Positions 17,253-28,473 are shown, counted from the stretch's first letter. The stretch is DNA of 64,000 bases from Pullulanibacillus camelliae (GCF_014642655.1 NZ_BMIR01000001.1:235518-299517); one strand, 5' to 3'. Notes: generated by a model from the letters alone, not told the origin. A program made the numbers and translations.

Positions 17253-18470
17253 ATGTCGACTGTTCCAGGTCAAAAGGAGCCTACCTCTACAAATGATGAA
17301 GGCCTTTTTTCTTCTATTAAAGTGCGCCTAGCAAGTGGAGATCTTGGTCTTATTCCTGTGATCATTGCTTTGATAGTCATATGGATTGTTTTTCAGATTC
17401 TCAACCCCCATTTTCTCGACCCGAGAAATCTATCTAATCTCGTACAACAAATCGTTGATATTGGAACGCTTGCCATCGGGGTAACATTTGTTCTTTTACT
17501 CGGGGAAATTGATTTGTCAATTGCTGCCGTCAGCGGGGTCTCAGCTGGGATTTTGGTCATACTTGCCACATCTTGGACAGGACCATTTGGTGCGATTATC
17601 GCTATCATTATTGCCATTCTTTCTGGAATCGCTATTGGCGTCTTTCAGGGATTATGGGTGACACTGATTGGTGTCCCTGCTTTCATTGTTACCTTAGCGG
17701 GGTCTTTAGGCTATCAAGGAATTTTACTCGCACTATTAGGAGACACAGGAACAGTTCCCGTTATCAATCCTACGCTTCTTGCGATTTCCAGCACGTATCT
17801 CCCTGGATGGCTGGGCTGGCTTTTAGCCGCCATCACTGTTGCTGTCTTTGCTTGGGCAACACTTGGGCAGAGGCAACGTCGCACGCAAAAAGGACTAAAG
17901 GCCACTCCTATCAATCAGCTCATGTTAAGAATCATTGGGGTTGCCATCATTACTAGTATTGTCGTGCTCACACTCAACTTGTATAAAGGCATCCCCTTGT
18001 CTGCTTTAATCCTTATTCTTCTGGTATTTATCTTTGGGTTTGTCACCCAATCCACTTTATTTGGTCGTCATGTCTATGCATTAGGCGGCAACGCCGAAGC
18101 CGCCCGCCGCGCTGGAATAAAAGTCAAATGGGTAAAAGTAAGTGTCTTTATCCTCGCTGCAGGTCTTGCAGCAGTTGGTGGGATACTCGGAGCCTCAAGA
18201 CTCGGAGCCGCTTCGCCCGCTACTGGAACTGGTGATCTCTTACTGCTTTCCATCGCCGCTGCGATCATTGGTGGAACCAGCTTATTCGGCGGTCGTGGCA
18301 GTGTGTACAACGCCTTAGCCGGTGCCCTCGTTCTCGGCAGCGTGGAAAATGGTATGGATTTGCTCAGCGCCCCGTCTAGCACTAAATATCTGATCGAAGG
18401 TGCCATCTTACTTATCGCTGTCACAATCGACACCTTAACACGAAGACGGCGTATCAAAGCGGGAAGATAG
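17253..18470 (+). CDS. xylH: Sugar ABC transporter permease, XylH type
   Basis: This 405-residue CUT2-family permease has about ten membrane helices. Family marks are the N-terminal half with GVTFVLLLGEIDLSIAAVSGVSAGILVIL, and the later YALGGNAEAARRAGIKVKWVKVSVFIL loop that contacts the ATPase. The closing helices include AAAIIGGTSLFGGRGSV. It starts at the ATG directly after the ATPase stop codon, which suggests translational coupling. A bidirectional terminator follows at 18606. Confidence 0.9.
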   Translation: MSTVPGQKEPTSTNDEGLFSSIKVRLASGDLGLIPVIIALIVIWIVFQILNPHFLDPRNLSNLVQQIVDIGTLAIGVTFVLLLGEIDLSIAAVSGVSAGILVILATSWTGPFGAIIAIIIAILSGIAIGVFQGLWVTLIGVPAFIVTLAGSLGYQGILLALLGDTGTVPVINPTLLAISSTYLPGWLGWLLAAITVAVFAWATLGQRQRRTQKGLKATPINQLMLRIIGVAIITSIVVLTLNLYKGIPLSALILILLVFIFGFVTQSTLFGRHVYALGGNAEAARRAGIKVKWVKVSVFILAAGLAAVGGILGASRLGAASPATGTGDLLLLSIAAAIIGGTSLFGGRGSVYNALAGALVLGSVENGMDLLSAPSSTKYLIEGAILLIAVTIDTLTRRRRIKAGR

Positions 18471-18605
18471 GCAATTGTTATACTATGTCTATTAGTTGGT
18501 GAACTTTCTTTTATTTACAATTAGTTGATAAGTACATCTGAAGAGGTAGGATAACGCTTTTCACTCCTGCACATTTTAGTAAAGGACTTACGACTAAAAC
18601 CTATT

Positions 18606-18652
18606 AAAAAAAGAGCCCCGAAGTCGGTAGTGAGCCGACAGGAGCTCTTTTT
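18606..18652. terminator. Bidirectional intrinsic terminator between xylH and cutC
   Basis: The outer arms AAAAAGAGC and GCTCTTTTT, with an inner GTCGG/CCGAC stem, form a long hairpin. A run of A on one side and T on the other lets it end both the plus-strand sugar operon and the minus-strand peptide operon 2, which converge here. Confidence 0.85.
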
Positions 18653-18698
18653 GTCATTTATATAGCCGTTGAAAGATGCTGTGAAGCCACGTCTCTGT

Positions 18699-19388
18699 TT
18701 ATTTTAATATGCGAGTAATTCTCTCCATCTTAAAGGGGACGATGGGGTGATGGAAGGAGAAGGACTGCCGAACGCCTGAACCAAAGTGATACTCCTCAGC
18801 TTGTAAAGCCGTATGAATAGCACCCAAATTATCAGGATTTAAACCCGATCCAACTAAGATCTTCGGCCCCTTTAAGTTTTGTGAGCATTGAATCAGCCGC
18901 TTCAACGCCTCTATTCCTTGCGGTACTTTTTCCGCTCCGCCGGATGTCAATACTCTCTCGATCACATCTGAATAAGAACAAAGAACTTTATAGGCTTGTT
19001 CTTGGTCAATTACCTCATCAAATGCTCGATGAAAAGTGACACCTAATCCTTCTGCTACTTTAAGCACTTTTTCTAATAGCTTTTCATCAATGCCTCTATC
19101 TTCATTTAAACAGCCAAATACAATGCCTTGAGCCTTAAGTTCTCTAATGACAATAATATTTTCTTGAATGGTATACCATTCATTGTCTGTATAATTGAAA
19201 TGCTTGCTGTGGGGTCTCACCATGACATAGACTGGAATCTCTACAGATTCCACTACTTCCTTTATCGTTTGATAACTCGGGGTGAGTCCTCCTTCTTCTA
19301 TAGCCGTGACCAATTCTAAACGATCAGCCCCTGCCTTCTCTGCTTCAAGGGCATCATCCACATTTTGAGCAATGATTTCTATTTTCAT
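18699..19388 (-). CDS. cutC: CutC family protein
   Basis: This 229-residue cytosolic TIM-barrel protein belongs to the CutC family, historically linked to copper homeostasis but of uncertain biochemical role. Family marks are the start (KIEIIAQNVDDALEAEKAGADRLELV as a pattern), VMVRPHSKHFNY, FGCLNEDRGID, VTFHRAFDEV and VLTSGGAEKVPQG. The ATG at 19388 follows GGTGAG in the end of the upstream gene, three bases after its stop. It is the last gene of peptide operon 2, an unusual setting for a supposed copper protein. Confidence 0.9.
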   Translation of the reverse strand: MKIEIIAQNVDDALEAEKAGADRLELVTAIEEGGLTPSYQTIKEVVESVEIPVYVMVRPHSKHFNYTDNEWYTIQENIIVIRELKAQGIVFGCLNEDRGIDEKLLEKVLKVAEGLGVTFHRAFDEVIDQEQAYKVLCSYSDVIERVLTSGGAEKVPQGIEALKRLIQCSQNLKGPKILVGSGLNPDNLGAIHTALQAEEYHFGSGVRQSFSFHHPIVPFKMERITRILK

Positions 19389-19391
19389 TTG

Positions 19392-20774
19392 TTATTTCTC
19401 ACCTATCACAAAGTCTGCTAATAATCTAGCCCCAAAACCTGACGCACCAGATGTATAGTAACCAAACGTTTTCCAGCTTTGTACTGTATTTGCCATATCG
19501 ATATGTGCCCATTTTATGCCTGGCTCGACAAAGTGTGATAAAAACACTGCTGCTGTTATCGCTCCACCATAGGCATTTGTTCCTACATTCGAAATATCTG
19601 CATAAGGGTTTTCCAACCACTCCTTATATTCGCTTACAAGAGGCATTGGCCAAATAAGATCCCCATTCTCCTCACCAATCTCTTTCAGCTTAAGCGCTAC
19701 AGTTTCCGTGTTACTCCATAATCCAGCAACTTTAAGACCCAAAGCATGACCGACTGATCCGGTAAGAGTCGCAATATCCACAATGGTCTCAGCCCCTAGT
19801 TCCTGTGCTAATAAAAGACTATCCGCCAAAATCAATCGCCCCTCACCATCTGTATTAACGACTTGAACTGTTGTATCATTTTTGTAATGTATGATTTCAG
19901 AAGGTAGGAGTGATCTTGAATCAGTCAGATTCTCGACTATGGGTATAATTGCAGTCACATGAGCTTCAGCATGCATATGACTGAGCAAATGGATGGCTCC
20001 CACAACAGCTGCTGAGCCTCCCATATCCATCTTCATATCAGAGAAGTCACCCGATTTTATATTCACTCCACCAGAATCAAAGGTGACGCCTTTTCCAATT
20101 AATGCAATATGGGGCGCAGTCTCAGAGGTCTTATAAGAGAGCTTGATAACTTTTGGTGAATGCGCACTGCCTCTAGAAACAGCCAATAGACCATTTAATT
20201 CCCTTTCGATCAAATCCTCTTGATTATACACGGTTATCTCTACCTTATCATTATCGCTAAAGAAAGTTCTAACCATTCTTTCATAGCTCTCAGGATATAA
20301 TACATTGGGCGGCTCATTACAAAGATCACGTACATGCATGACAGCATTACTTCTAATTAAGGCTATATTTTTATAATAGTCATTATCATCTCCTTCCACA
20401 ATGAGTTCAATTCGCCCATCTTCCTTAACCTTTTTATATTTATTAAATGAATATTGTCCTAAATACCAGCCTTCATAAAAGGCCATCAACACTTTAGCCT
20501 GATCCCACCTTTGAAAGAAGGACGTCAGCTCACTGATTTGACTAATCCCTTCTGTAAATCCTTTTTCCTTCATAAATTTAGCAACCTCACCCGATAGGTT
20601 TCTAATATCATCTAGTACAAGATGTTCCTTTTCAACCCCTACATAAAGGATGGGCAGGTATTTCCTATCATAGACAAGCGTTATTTTAGGATATTGGAAA
20701 AGTTTCTTATTCTTCAGCAGCTTAAGTTCTTCCACAGAATTATAGCTGATGAAATGGATATAAGCTTGCTCCAC
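19392..20774 (-). CDS. Leucyl aminopeptidase (M17 family)
   Basis: This 460-residue two-metal aminopeptidase removes N-terminal residues from peptides in the cytosol. The catalytic domain shows GKGVTFDSGG (Lys228, Asp233), Lys240, MDMGG near 249-253 and the signature NTDGEGRL at 307-314 with Glu311 and Arg313. The usual Ala of NTDAEGRL is Gly here. The GTG start at 20774 follows GGGAGG. It lies between the ATPase and cutC genes of peptide operon 2, consistent with hydrolysis of imported peptides. M17 enzymes can also cleave Cys-Gly or Asp-containing dipeptides. Confidence 0.9.
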   Translation of the reverse strand: MEQAYIHFISYNSVEELKLLKNKKLFQYPKITLVYDRKYLPILYVGVEKEHLVLDDIRNLSGEVAKFMKEKGFTEGISQISELTSFFQRWDQAKVLMAFYEGWYLGQYSFNKYKKVKEDGRIELIVEGDDNDYYKNIALIRSNAVMHVRDLCNEPPNVLYPESYERMVRTFFSDNDKVEITVYNQEDLIERELNGLLAVSRGSAHSPKVIKLSYKTSETAPHIALIGKGVTFDSGGVNIKSGDFSDMKMDMGGSAAVVGAIHLLSHMHAEAHVTAIIPIVENLTDSRSLLPSEIIHYKNDTTVQVVNTDGEGRLILADSLLLAQELGAETIVDIATLTGSVGHALGLKVAGLWSNTETVALKLKEIGEENGDLIWPMPLVSEYKEWLENPYADISNVGTNAYGGAITAAVFLSHFVEPGIKWAHIDMANTVQSWKTFGYYTSGASGFGARLLADFVIGEK

Positions 20775-20831
20775 ATTAATAACCTCCCTCTATCGAATGC
20801 ATCTCAACCATTGCCCCTAAAAGAAAATGAT

Positions 20832-21798
20832 TTATTGATATAAATGACAGGCGACCATTTGCTGTTTATCTCCAACGGTTTTCATTATTGGTATTTCTTT
20901 TGAACAAATCGACATGGCAAGTGGACACCTTGTATGAAACTTGCATCCCTTTGGGGGGTTCGCTGCATTAGGAATTTCCCCCTTTAATATAATGCTCTCC
21001 CTTTTTAATTTAGGATCTGGTATCGGGACAGAAGAGAGCAAGGCTTTCGTATATGGATGCTTTGGATCTTCAAAAATAGCTTCTCTTGGGGCAATCTCAA
21101 CAATATTCCCTAAATACATAACAGCTACATGATCACTGATGTGCTCCACAACACTCAAATCATGAGAAATAAACAAATAGGTGAGTTGATAGTCTTTCTG
21201 CAGTTTCTTTAACAAATTTAAAATCTGTGCTTGAATAGATACATCTAAAGCAGAAACAGGTTCATCAGCTATAATTAATTCGGGTTGTAAGATCAATGCC
21301 CGGGCAATTCCTATGCGCTGTCTTTGACCTCCACTGAACTCATGAGGATATTTATCTGAATGATAATAATCTATCCCACATATTTCTAATATGCTTTTAA
21401 CCTTTGCTTCTCTTTCTTCTCTTGATAAGCTCGGATCATGGATTTTTAACGGTTCAGCTATGATCTCTTTGATTTTCATCCTTGGGCTTAGTGAAGCATA
21501 GGGATCTTGAAAGATCATTTGCATAGGTTTGCGATAAGATCGCCATTTTGTCTCACTTGCCTCTGCCAAATTATCCCCTTTAAACACAATGTCACCAGCA
21601 TCTGCCTTTATTAATCCATTGATCAAACGACCTAATGTAGATTTACCACAGCCTGATTCTCCAACTAAGCTTAATGTTTCACCTTTTTTAACGGAAAAGG
21701 ACACCTCATCAACGGCTTTAACATACTCTTTTGAGGAGAACCATCCATTTGATATAGGAAAGTATTTTTTCAAGCCTTTTACTTTCAATAATTCATTA

Positions 21799-21806
<8 letters not shown>
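20832..21806 (-). CDS. Peptide ABC transporter ATP-binding protein (DppF/OppF family)
   Basis: This 324-residue ATPase is the second of the pair in peptide operon 2. It shows Walker A GESGCGKS, Q-loop IFQDPYASLSPR, signature FSGGQRQR, Walker B LIIADEPVSALD and the cysteine-rich C-terminus (GCKFHTRCPLAMSIC). The TTG at 21806 is chosen because GAGGAG lies ten bases upstream and it gives the normal family length. A longer reading from 21899 would run about 100 bp into the preceding gene. The TTG start overlaps the upstream dppD-like stop by eight bases. Confidence 0.9.
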
Positions 21807-22797
<991 letters not shown>

Positions 22798-22813
22798 ATT
22801 GACAAAGTTCCCC

Positions 22814-23698
22814 TTAATCTTTGATTTTTGGATCCAAAATATCACGAAGACCATCACCTAAATTATTTAAAGAAAGAACGGTCAAAAAAATGGCTAGCCC
22901 TGGAAAAAAGACAAGATTAAAAGCTGTACCAATGTAATCACGTGACATACTTAACATTGCTCCCCAGTCAGGCGAGGAAGGAGAAGCCCCTAATCCAAGA
23001 AAACTTAGACTCGCAGCCGCTAAAATGGCTGTACCGACCTGCATTGTTAAATAAACGATAATAATAGGAATAGTCTCTGGAAAGATATGACGAAAAATAA
23101 TGCGATTTGTCTTTGCGCCGATTGACTTTTCTGCTTCTATGAAGAGCATTTCTTTCACTTCAAGTGTTTTCCCTCTTACCATTCTTGCAAAGGAGGGAAC
23201 ACTAAAAAAAGCGACGGCAAAGATAACATTTTTTAATCCTGGACCTAAAATAGCAACAATACCAATTGCTAGTAAGATATCAGGAAAAGCGAATAATACA
23301 TCACAAATACGCATGATGGTTTTATCAACCCACTTTCCAAAATAGCCACTTACCAGTCCCAATATAGTCCCTGCCATTGCACCAATTAATACAGATGATA
23401 TGCCGATACCTAATGAGATCCTAGTTCCAGCTATAAGGCGACTTAGTACATCTCTTCCATATTCATCAGTACCTGCCCAATGCTTTTGCGACATTCCTTG
23501 TAATACGTGATTATAATCAGGTGTTTGTGGATTAAAAGGAACTATATACGGCCCAATGACTGCTAAAATAACCAAAAGGACAAAAAATAGAAAAGAAATA
23601 AAAGCTACTTTTCTCTGCCTAAAATCATGCCAAAAAGTAGATAAAGTTCCGCGTTTCGAAGCTATTTGCTGTTTGGAAACTGTCATCGTTTCACTCAA
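22814..23698 (-). CDS. Dipeptide/oligopeptide ABC transporter permease (DppC/OppC family)
   Basis: This protein of about 294 residues is a DppC-type permease with an N-terminal helix (VAFISFLFFVLLVILAVIG) and the family loop HWAGTDEYGRDVLSRLIAGTR. The EAA loop (EAEKSIGAKTNRIIFRHIFPETIP) contacts the ATPases. The TTG at 23698 is chosen because AAGGAGGG lies seven bases upstream. It lies 28 bp downstream of the dppB-like gene. Confidence 0.92.
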   Translation of the reverse strand: MSETMTVSKQQIASKRGTLSTFWHDFRQRKVAFISFLFFVLLVILAVIGPYIVPFNPQTPDYNHVLQGMSQKHWAGTDEYGRDVLSRLIAGTRISLGIGISSVLIGAMAGTILGLVSGYFGKWVDKTIMRICDVLFAFPDILLAIGIVAILGPGLKNVIFAVAFFSVPSFARMVRGKTLEVKEMLFIEAEKSIGAKTNRIIFRHIFPETIPIIIVYLTMQVGTAILAAASLSFLGLGASPSSPDWGAMLSMSRDYIGTAFNLVFFPGLAIFLTVLSLNNLGDGLRDILDPKIKD

Positions 23699-23726
23699 AG
23701 AAAGCCCTCCTTGCACCAACTAGTTT

Positions 23727-24647
23727 TTAATCATAACGAATCTTCGGATTCAGAAAACCATACAATAAATCTACGATTAAATTGACAAGGATAAATTCAA
23801 ATGAAAAAAGCATTAATTCAGCTTGTACAACTGGATAATCTCTCATTTGAATCGAGTTGATCAATAATCGTCCCATTCCAGGAAAGCTAAAAACGGTTTC
23901 AACAACAATTGAACCCCCCAATAAGAACCCAAATTGAAGTCCAGCCACCGTTACAACTGGAATTAATGAGCTCCGCAACGCATGGCCAAATACAATTGTT
24001 AAACCGCTATATCCTCTGGATCTCCCCGTCCTAATAAAATCTTCCTTCAACGTTTGAACCAAGGAGGAACGTGTAAACCTTGCGATCATTGCCATAATAC
24101 CTGCTCCTAGTGCAATAGATGGCATTAAATATCCCTTCCAGGTTTCGATTCCTCCCGTTGGTAGCAGGCCTAATTTAACTGAAAAGATCTGTATCATCAC
24201 CAACCCTAACCAAAAGTTAGGAAGAGAGATTCCTGATACTGCAGTAATCATGCCTATATTATCAGGCCAACGGTTTTTAAAAATCGCTGAGATTATCCCA
24301 ATTAAAACCCCTATAACCATGGCCCAAGCAATACTTAGTAGTGATAATTCAAGAGAAGGAACAATTCTTTCACCTATTAATTCCGAAACAGGAACCTTTG
24401 ATTTAATCGATTCACCCAAATTACCATGAAATAAATTATTCATATAATCAATGTATTGTTTATATAAAGGCTCATCTAAATGTAGCTGGTGCTTTATTGC
24501 ATTGATTTGTTGTAAATCGGCATCTTTGCCTGCGATTAAGCGGGCAGGATCCCCTGGAACCAAATGAATAAATAAAAATATTAGAAATGAAACGACAAAA
24601 AGGAGTGGGATAATGCCTAAAATACGTTTGACTATATACTTTTTCAA
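23727..24647 (-). CDS. Dipeptide/oligopeptide ABC transporter permease (DppB/OppB family)
   Basis: This 306-residue DppB-type permease has the N-terminal helix IVKRILGIIPLLFVVSFLIFL, the family loop VPGDPARLIAGKDADLQQINAI, and an EAA-type loop (GRSRGYSGLTIVFGHALRSSLIP). The TTG start at 24647 has GGGAGG about twelve bases upstream. It is the first permease gene after the binding-protein gene of peptide operon 2, 67 bp away. Confidence 0.92.
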   Translation of the reverse strand: MKKYIVKRILGIIPLLFVVSFLIFLFIHLVPGDPARLIAGKDADLQQINAIKHQLHLDEPLYKQYIDYMNNLFHGNLGESIKSKVPVSELIGERIVPSLELSLLSIAWAMVIGVLIGIISAIFKNRWPDNIGMITAVSGISLPNFWLGLVMIQIFSVKLGLLPTGGIETWKGYLMPSIALGAGIMAMIARFTRSSLVQTLKEDFIRTGRSRGYSGLTIVFGHALRSSLIPVVTVAGLQFGFLLGGSIVVETVFSFPGMGRLLINSIQMRDYPVVQAELMLFSFEFILVNLIVDLLYGFLNPKIRYD

Positions 24648-24714
24648 TGCTGAATTTGACCTCCCTTTAATAAAAGGAGCTGAGTTATTCAGCCCCCTTT
24701 ATTTACATCATGAT

Positions 24715-26292
24715 CTATTGGAGTTCGGCTTCCTTAACTTGGATAGAACCGTCAGGCAAGACATAGACACCTTTTAATTTATTAACATGAGCAGACAAGT
24801 TTGTATCAACACCAAGGAAAAGCCATGGTGCATCATTGTAAATATCCTTTTGGATGGTTGCATACATGCTTTTTTGTTTTTCAACATCCGTTGTTTGATT
24901 AGCTTTATCTATTAATTTATCAACTTCTCCGTTTTTATAATAAGCCGTATTTGAACCATTTGGTGGGAAGGCTGCACTACTAAATAAACCACGTGTTGCA
25001 CCATCTGCATCACCAGAAGACGGAGACCAACTCACATACCACATTTGAACCTTGGCATCATCTGGAGATTTAGGGGTATTAATCGCATCGGATAACGTCC
25101 CTTGCTCCATCGCCTTGATTTTCAATTTAATGTTAATTCTAGCCATTTGTTGTTGTATAAATTGCATCCCCTTCATAGTTGCGGAATCTGTATCCCCCCA
25201 GATCTCGGCAGTAAATCCCTTCGCATACCCGGCTTCTTTCATTAATTCTTTTGCTTTGCTCAGATCATAGTTGTATACCTTTTGTTTTGAGTAGAATTGG
25301 GTAGAAGGAGCCATTGTCGAATCAAGTTCACTACCAAAGCCGCTTTTAACAACCTTTATATAAGCATTTTTATCTAGTGCATAGTTCATTGCCTGTCTAA
25401 CTTTTTTATCATTAAAAGGTTTCTTATTTGTATTTAAAGTGACATAACGTACAATATTCGAGGTTGTTTGATCGACAGTTATATCATTTTGGGTTTTTAA
25501 CGCTTGGACACTTTGTTCTGGTAACGGGTAAATAAAATCAGCCTCTCCGGTTTTAAGCATATCTACACGCGAACCATTTTCAGGAACTGATTTATACGTA
25601 ATTTGATCAACCTTTGGATAGCCTTTATCCCAATAATTTGGATTTTTCTTCAGTATTAAAGACTCCCCTTGGTTCCATTTAACAAATTCAAATGGTCCCG
25701 TGCCTACTGGATGCATCCCTATTTTGTCACCTTGATCCTTCAACGCCTTTGGACTAATCATTTCAACCATCGTAAGTTTATTAAGCATGGCACTAAAAGG
25801 CTGATTTAAAATGAGTTGAATCGTGTGATCATCGACAATTTTTACGGATTTTAAATATTGCAAATAATGAGAAGCGATTAAGGCATCCTTGGAGGATTGG
25901 ATTCGGTCAAAATTAGCTTTCACCGCCTCTGCATTAAAAGAGCTTCCATCCTGGAACTTAACATTCTTTCTTAAATGAAAAGTATACGTCAAGCCGTCAT
26001 CGCTAATCTTATAATCTGTTGCAAGAACGGGTTGTATCTTCATATCCTTATCAAACCCAACAAGGCCTTCATAAATAGCATGAGTAGCAGAAATAGACAG
26101 TGTATCGCTTACATTATGAGGATCTAAAGTTGTAAAATCTTGATTTACAGCAATATTAATATCCTTATCCTTTTTATCGGACGAAGCTGCCCCTCCACTA
26201 TCAGAGCTCGAACGAGTTGTTGAACAGGCGGTTAACACCAGTGCTAAAAGGACAATTAAAAAGGCCCCCATGATCTTTTTACTTCTTATCAT
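24715..26292 (-). CDS. Peptide ABC transporter substrate-binding lipoprotein (family 5)
   Basis: This 525-residue family 5 solute-binding lipoprotein has a signal with lipobox LTAC, then the family region NISD/TLSISATHAIYEGLVGF-like and DGLTYTFHLRKNVKFQDGS. The ATG at 26292 is chosen because AAGGGGG lies upstream and the N-terminus MIRSKK is a normal signal. A longer reading from 26346 would overlap the asparaginase gene. It differs strongly from the binding protein of peptide operon 1, so the two importers probably take different peptides. Confidence 0.92.
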   Translation of the reverse strand: MIRSKKIMGAFLIVLLALVLTACSTTRSSSDSGGAASSDKKDKDINIAVNQDFTTLDPHNVSDTLSISATHAIYEGLVGFDKDMKIQPVLATDYKISDDGLTYTFHLRKNVKFQDGSSFNAEAVKANFDRIQSSKDALIASHYLQYLKSVKIVDDHTIQLILNQPFSAMLNKLTMVEMISPKALKDQGDKIGMHPVGTGPFEFVKWNQGESLILKKNPNYWDKGYPKVDQITYKSVPENGSRVDMLKTGEADFIYPLPEQSVQALKTQNDITVDQTTSNIVRYVTLNTNKKPFNDKKVRQAMNYALDKNAYIKVVKSGFGSELDSTMAPSTQFYSKQKVYNYDLSKAKELMKEAGYAKGFTAEIWGDTDSATMKGMQFIQQQMARINIKLKIKAMEQGTLSDAINTPKSPDDAKVQMWYVSWSPSSGDADGATRGLFSSAAFPPNGSNTAYYKNGEVDKLIDKANQTTDVEKQKSMYATIQKDIYNDAPWLFLGVDTNLSAHVNKLKGVYVLPDGSIQVKEAELQ

Positions 26293-26305
26293 CTTCTTTT
26301 CCCCC

Positions 26306-27298
26306 TTATAAATTAACAACGCGCTTTCCAATGATTTTTCCTTCATCGTTAAGAATGTCTCTCTGACCTAGCTCATATAAGCGATGAATGGTTTCCTTAT
26401 TTTGATAATCCATTTTTTCTAAAATACCAGCTATAAGAATTGGCCAGACAAGCTCTGATCCACTTAACACTTTTAACGCAAAGCTAAGTTTCTCTTTTCT
26501 TAAAGCAAAGCAATAAACACCTTGTGCACCTCCTTTGGCAACAATATTTGAATCCTCCAATAATGCTGTACACACAAATTGATGGGAGGCAATGATCTTA
26601 GGATTCTCATTCATTACGGTGCCAATATGTTTAACCGCCTCTTTCATCCCTTGATCTGATATCATCTCTGGACAAGCAAATTTAAGATATGAAAGAGCCA
26701 TATTATATAAAGGAACAGAGAAAACTGGAACCCCACACCCATCCGTTCCCTTTCCAATTTCATTGGAATCTATCTCAGCTAATTGCGAAAGATATCCCAA
26801 AATGGCTTGTTGAAGCGGATGGTCAAGCTCATAATATGTATCCATATCCCAACCCTTTTCACGTGCTGCAGCAATAAGTCCCAGATGCTTCCCAGCACAA
26901 TTATGAAACAATCTACGCTTCGCACCATGGTTCCATAAGCAAGCGGCTTTAGGTTCATCATTTAAAGGCAAGGACTCTGCACAAACAAGCTGTTCCTCTG
27001 ACAATTGCAATTTTCTTAACAAGGAGACCAAGGCATTTTGATGATAGATTTCTCCTCGTTGCGAGGCTGTAAATAGAGCGGTCTCTTCCGAAGTTAACCC
27101 ATATTTATTGATGACGTCCGTCAGAAAGACTGGAATGGCCTGAATTGGTTTCATAGCTGATCGATAAAATGTCAAATGATTAATATCTCCCTCTTGGAAA
27201 ATCACCTCTTTTTTTTCATTAACACCACATATTACCCCATGATGTTCATTTTCAAGAATGCTTCCTCTATACTCTGAAACCAGCACTGGATCGTTCAA
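26306..27298 (-). CDS. L-asparaginase II family amidohydrolase (PF06089, Rhizobium AnsA type)
   Basis: This 330-residue protein belongs to the asparaginase family unrelated to E. coli AnsA/AnsB. It hydrolyses L-asparagine to aspartate and ammonia. Family landmarks are YRSAMKPIQAIPVF, FTASQRGEIYH (usually ASHSGE), FHNCAGKHLG (usually HNCSGKH), and GTDGCGVPVFSVPL. The deviations AQRGE and CAGKH suggest altered specificity. The TTG start at 27298 overlaps the stop of the ROK gene as TTGA. Its place at the head of peptide operon 2 suggests that Asn or Asp peptides are the substrates. Confidence 0.87.
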   Translation of the reverse strand: MNDPVLVSEYRGSILENEHHGVICGVNEKKEVIFQEGDINHLTFYRSAMKPIQAIPVFLTDVINKYGLTSEETALFTASQRGEIYHQNALVSLLRKLQLSEEQLVCAESLPLNDEPKAACLWNHGAKRRLFHNCAGKHLGLIAAAREKGWDMDTYYELDHPLQQAILGYLSQLAEIDSNEIGKGTDGCGVPVFSVPLYNMALSYLKFACPEMISDQGMKEAVKHIGTVMNENPKIIASHQFVCTALLEDSNIVAKGGAQGVYCFALRKEKLSFALKVLSGSELVWPILIAGILEKMDYQNKETIHRLYELGQRDILNDEGKIIGKRVVNL

Positions 27299-28473
27299 TT
27301 CAATACCCCCTCTTCAAAATTAAGCTTTTGCACAAAATCCTTCTGAGCTATCATTCCTGCCCCCAACATGACACCTTGTTGTTCTAAGGTTGACACTCTT
27401 AAAGCGAATGAATTGCGTAACGGCTCCCAGATTTTTGTTTCACAGCTTTTCAAAATTTTATTTGTTATATACGGATAACGATCAATCAAAGAGCCTGTTA
27501 GAAGGACTGTATCTGGGTTATTAATGCAAACAATATTATTGATTGCAAGCGTGGCATAGGTCACTGCACGTTCGATAACACTGATTGCCCACTCTTCATT
27601 ACGTTCAGCTATCTCAATCAGCTCCTGAATGTCCTTTATTTCTTTTCTTTTTGAAGCCTCTTCCAATAAAAAAGATTCAGCAATATACGTTTGTAAACAG
27701 CCAAAATTCCCACAAGGACAGAGTTTACCATTTGGATCTACAATGGTATGCCCGATCTCTCCAGCAAAATTAGAATGGCCCCTATCTATTTCACCATTAA
27801 CTATGAGGGAGGAGCCCACTCCACTGCCAAAACCAATCATCACTAATCTACCACTTTGCTTCCCATTTCCTAGGCGTTTTTCAGCATAGGCCTTCAGCTT
27901 TAATTCATTATCTATAAAAACCTTGACCTGAAACTCCTTTTCTAACATATGTGCTAACGGAACATCCCCCCATCCGAGTTGAGCAGAGATTTTAACTTGT
28001 CCATTGGCATAATCTATTAATCCAGGGAGCCCAACTCCCATTCCAATAACTTTTTGCCACTGAACATTATGACCGTTTACCAGCTCTTCGACTTGTTTTT
28101 TAAGATGGATGACAATCTTTTCTGGGGCATCCTCTTTATTGAGACTGGTTTCGCTTGAACAAATCATATTCCCCAAGAAATCAATGATACAGGCCCTTGA
28201 AACCTTTTCATCTAATTCAATACCTATAGAAAGAATGGAATCAGATTTTACTGCGAGAAGCGTCGCCTTCCGGCCTACGCCTGATGTGAATTGCTCAGTT
28301 TCTTCAACAAAATTTAATTCAATTAAAGAGGAGACAATTCTCGATACAGTTGTTGGACTCATTTTAGTTACTTTTGCAATTTTCGCACGGGAAACAGGGC
28401 CCAATCTTTTAATCAAATCTAAAACCAACCCTTTATTTTCCTTTTTTATATAATTTTGATCCTTCTTCTGCAT
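27295..28473 (-). CDS. ROK family transcriptional regulator (NagC/XylR type)
   Basis: This 392-residue regulator has an N-terminal winged helix (about residues 15-70, with SRAKIAKVTKMSPTTVSRIVSSLIE) fused to a ROK sugar-kinase-like domain. The zinc motif CPCGNFGCLQTY and GFGSGVGSSLIVNGE nucleotide loop are visible. The ATG at 28473 follows AAAAGGTGAC. The family usually senses sugars or amino sugars such as xylose or GlcNAc derivatives. Control of a peptide and asparaginase operon is therefore unexpected and hints at a glycopeptide-type or amino-sugar-linked signal. It is translationally coupled to the asparaginase gene. Confidence 0.9.
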   Translation of the reverse strand: MQKKDQNYIKKENKGLVLDLIKRLGPVSRAKIAKVTKMSPTTVSRIVSSLIELNFVEETEQFTSGVGRKATLLAVKSDSILSIGIELDEKVSRACIIDFLGNMICSSETSLNKEDAPEKIVIHLKKQVEELVNGHNVQWQKVIGMGVGLPGLIDYANGQVKISAQLGWGDVPLAHMLEKEFQVKVFIDNELKLKAYAEKRLGNGKQSGRLVMIGFGSGVGSSLIVNGEIDRGHSNFAGEIGHTIVDPNGKLCPCGNFGCLQTYIAESFLLEEASKRKEIKDIQELIEIAERNEEWAISVIERAVTYATLAINNIVCINNPDTVLLTGSLIDRYPYITNKILKSCETKIWEPLRNSFALRVSTLEQQGVMLGAGMIAQKDFVQKLNFEEGVLN

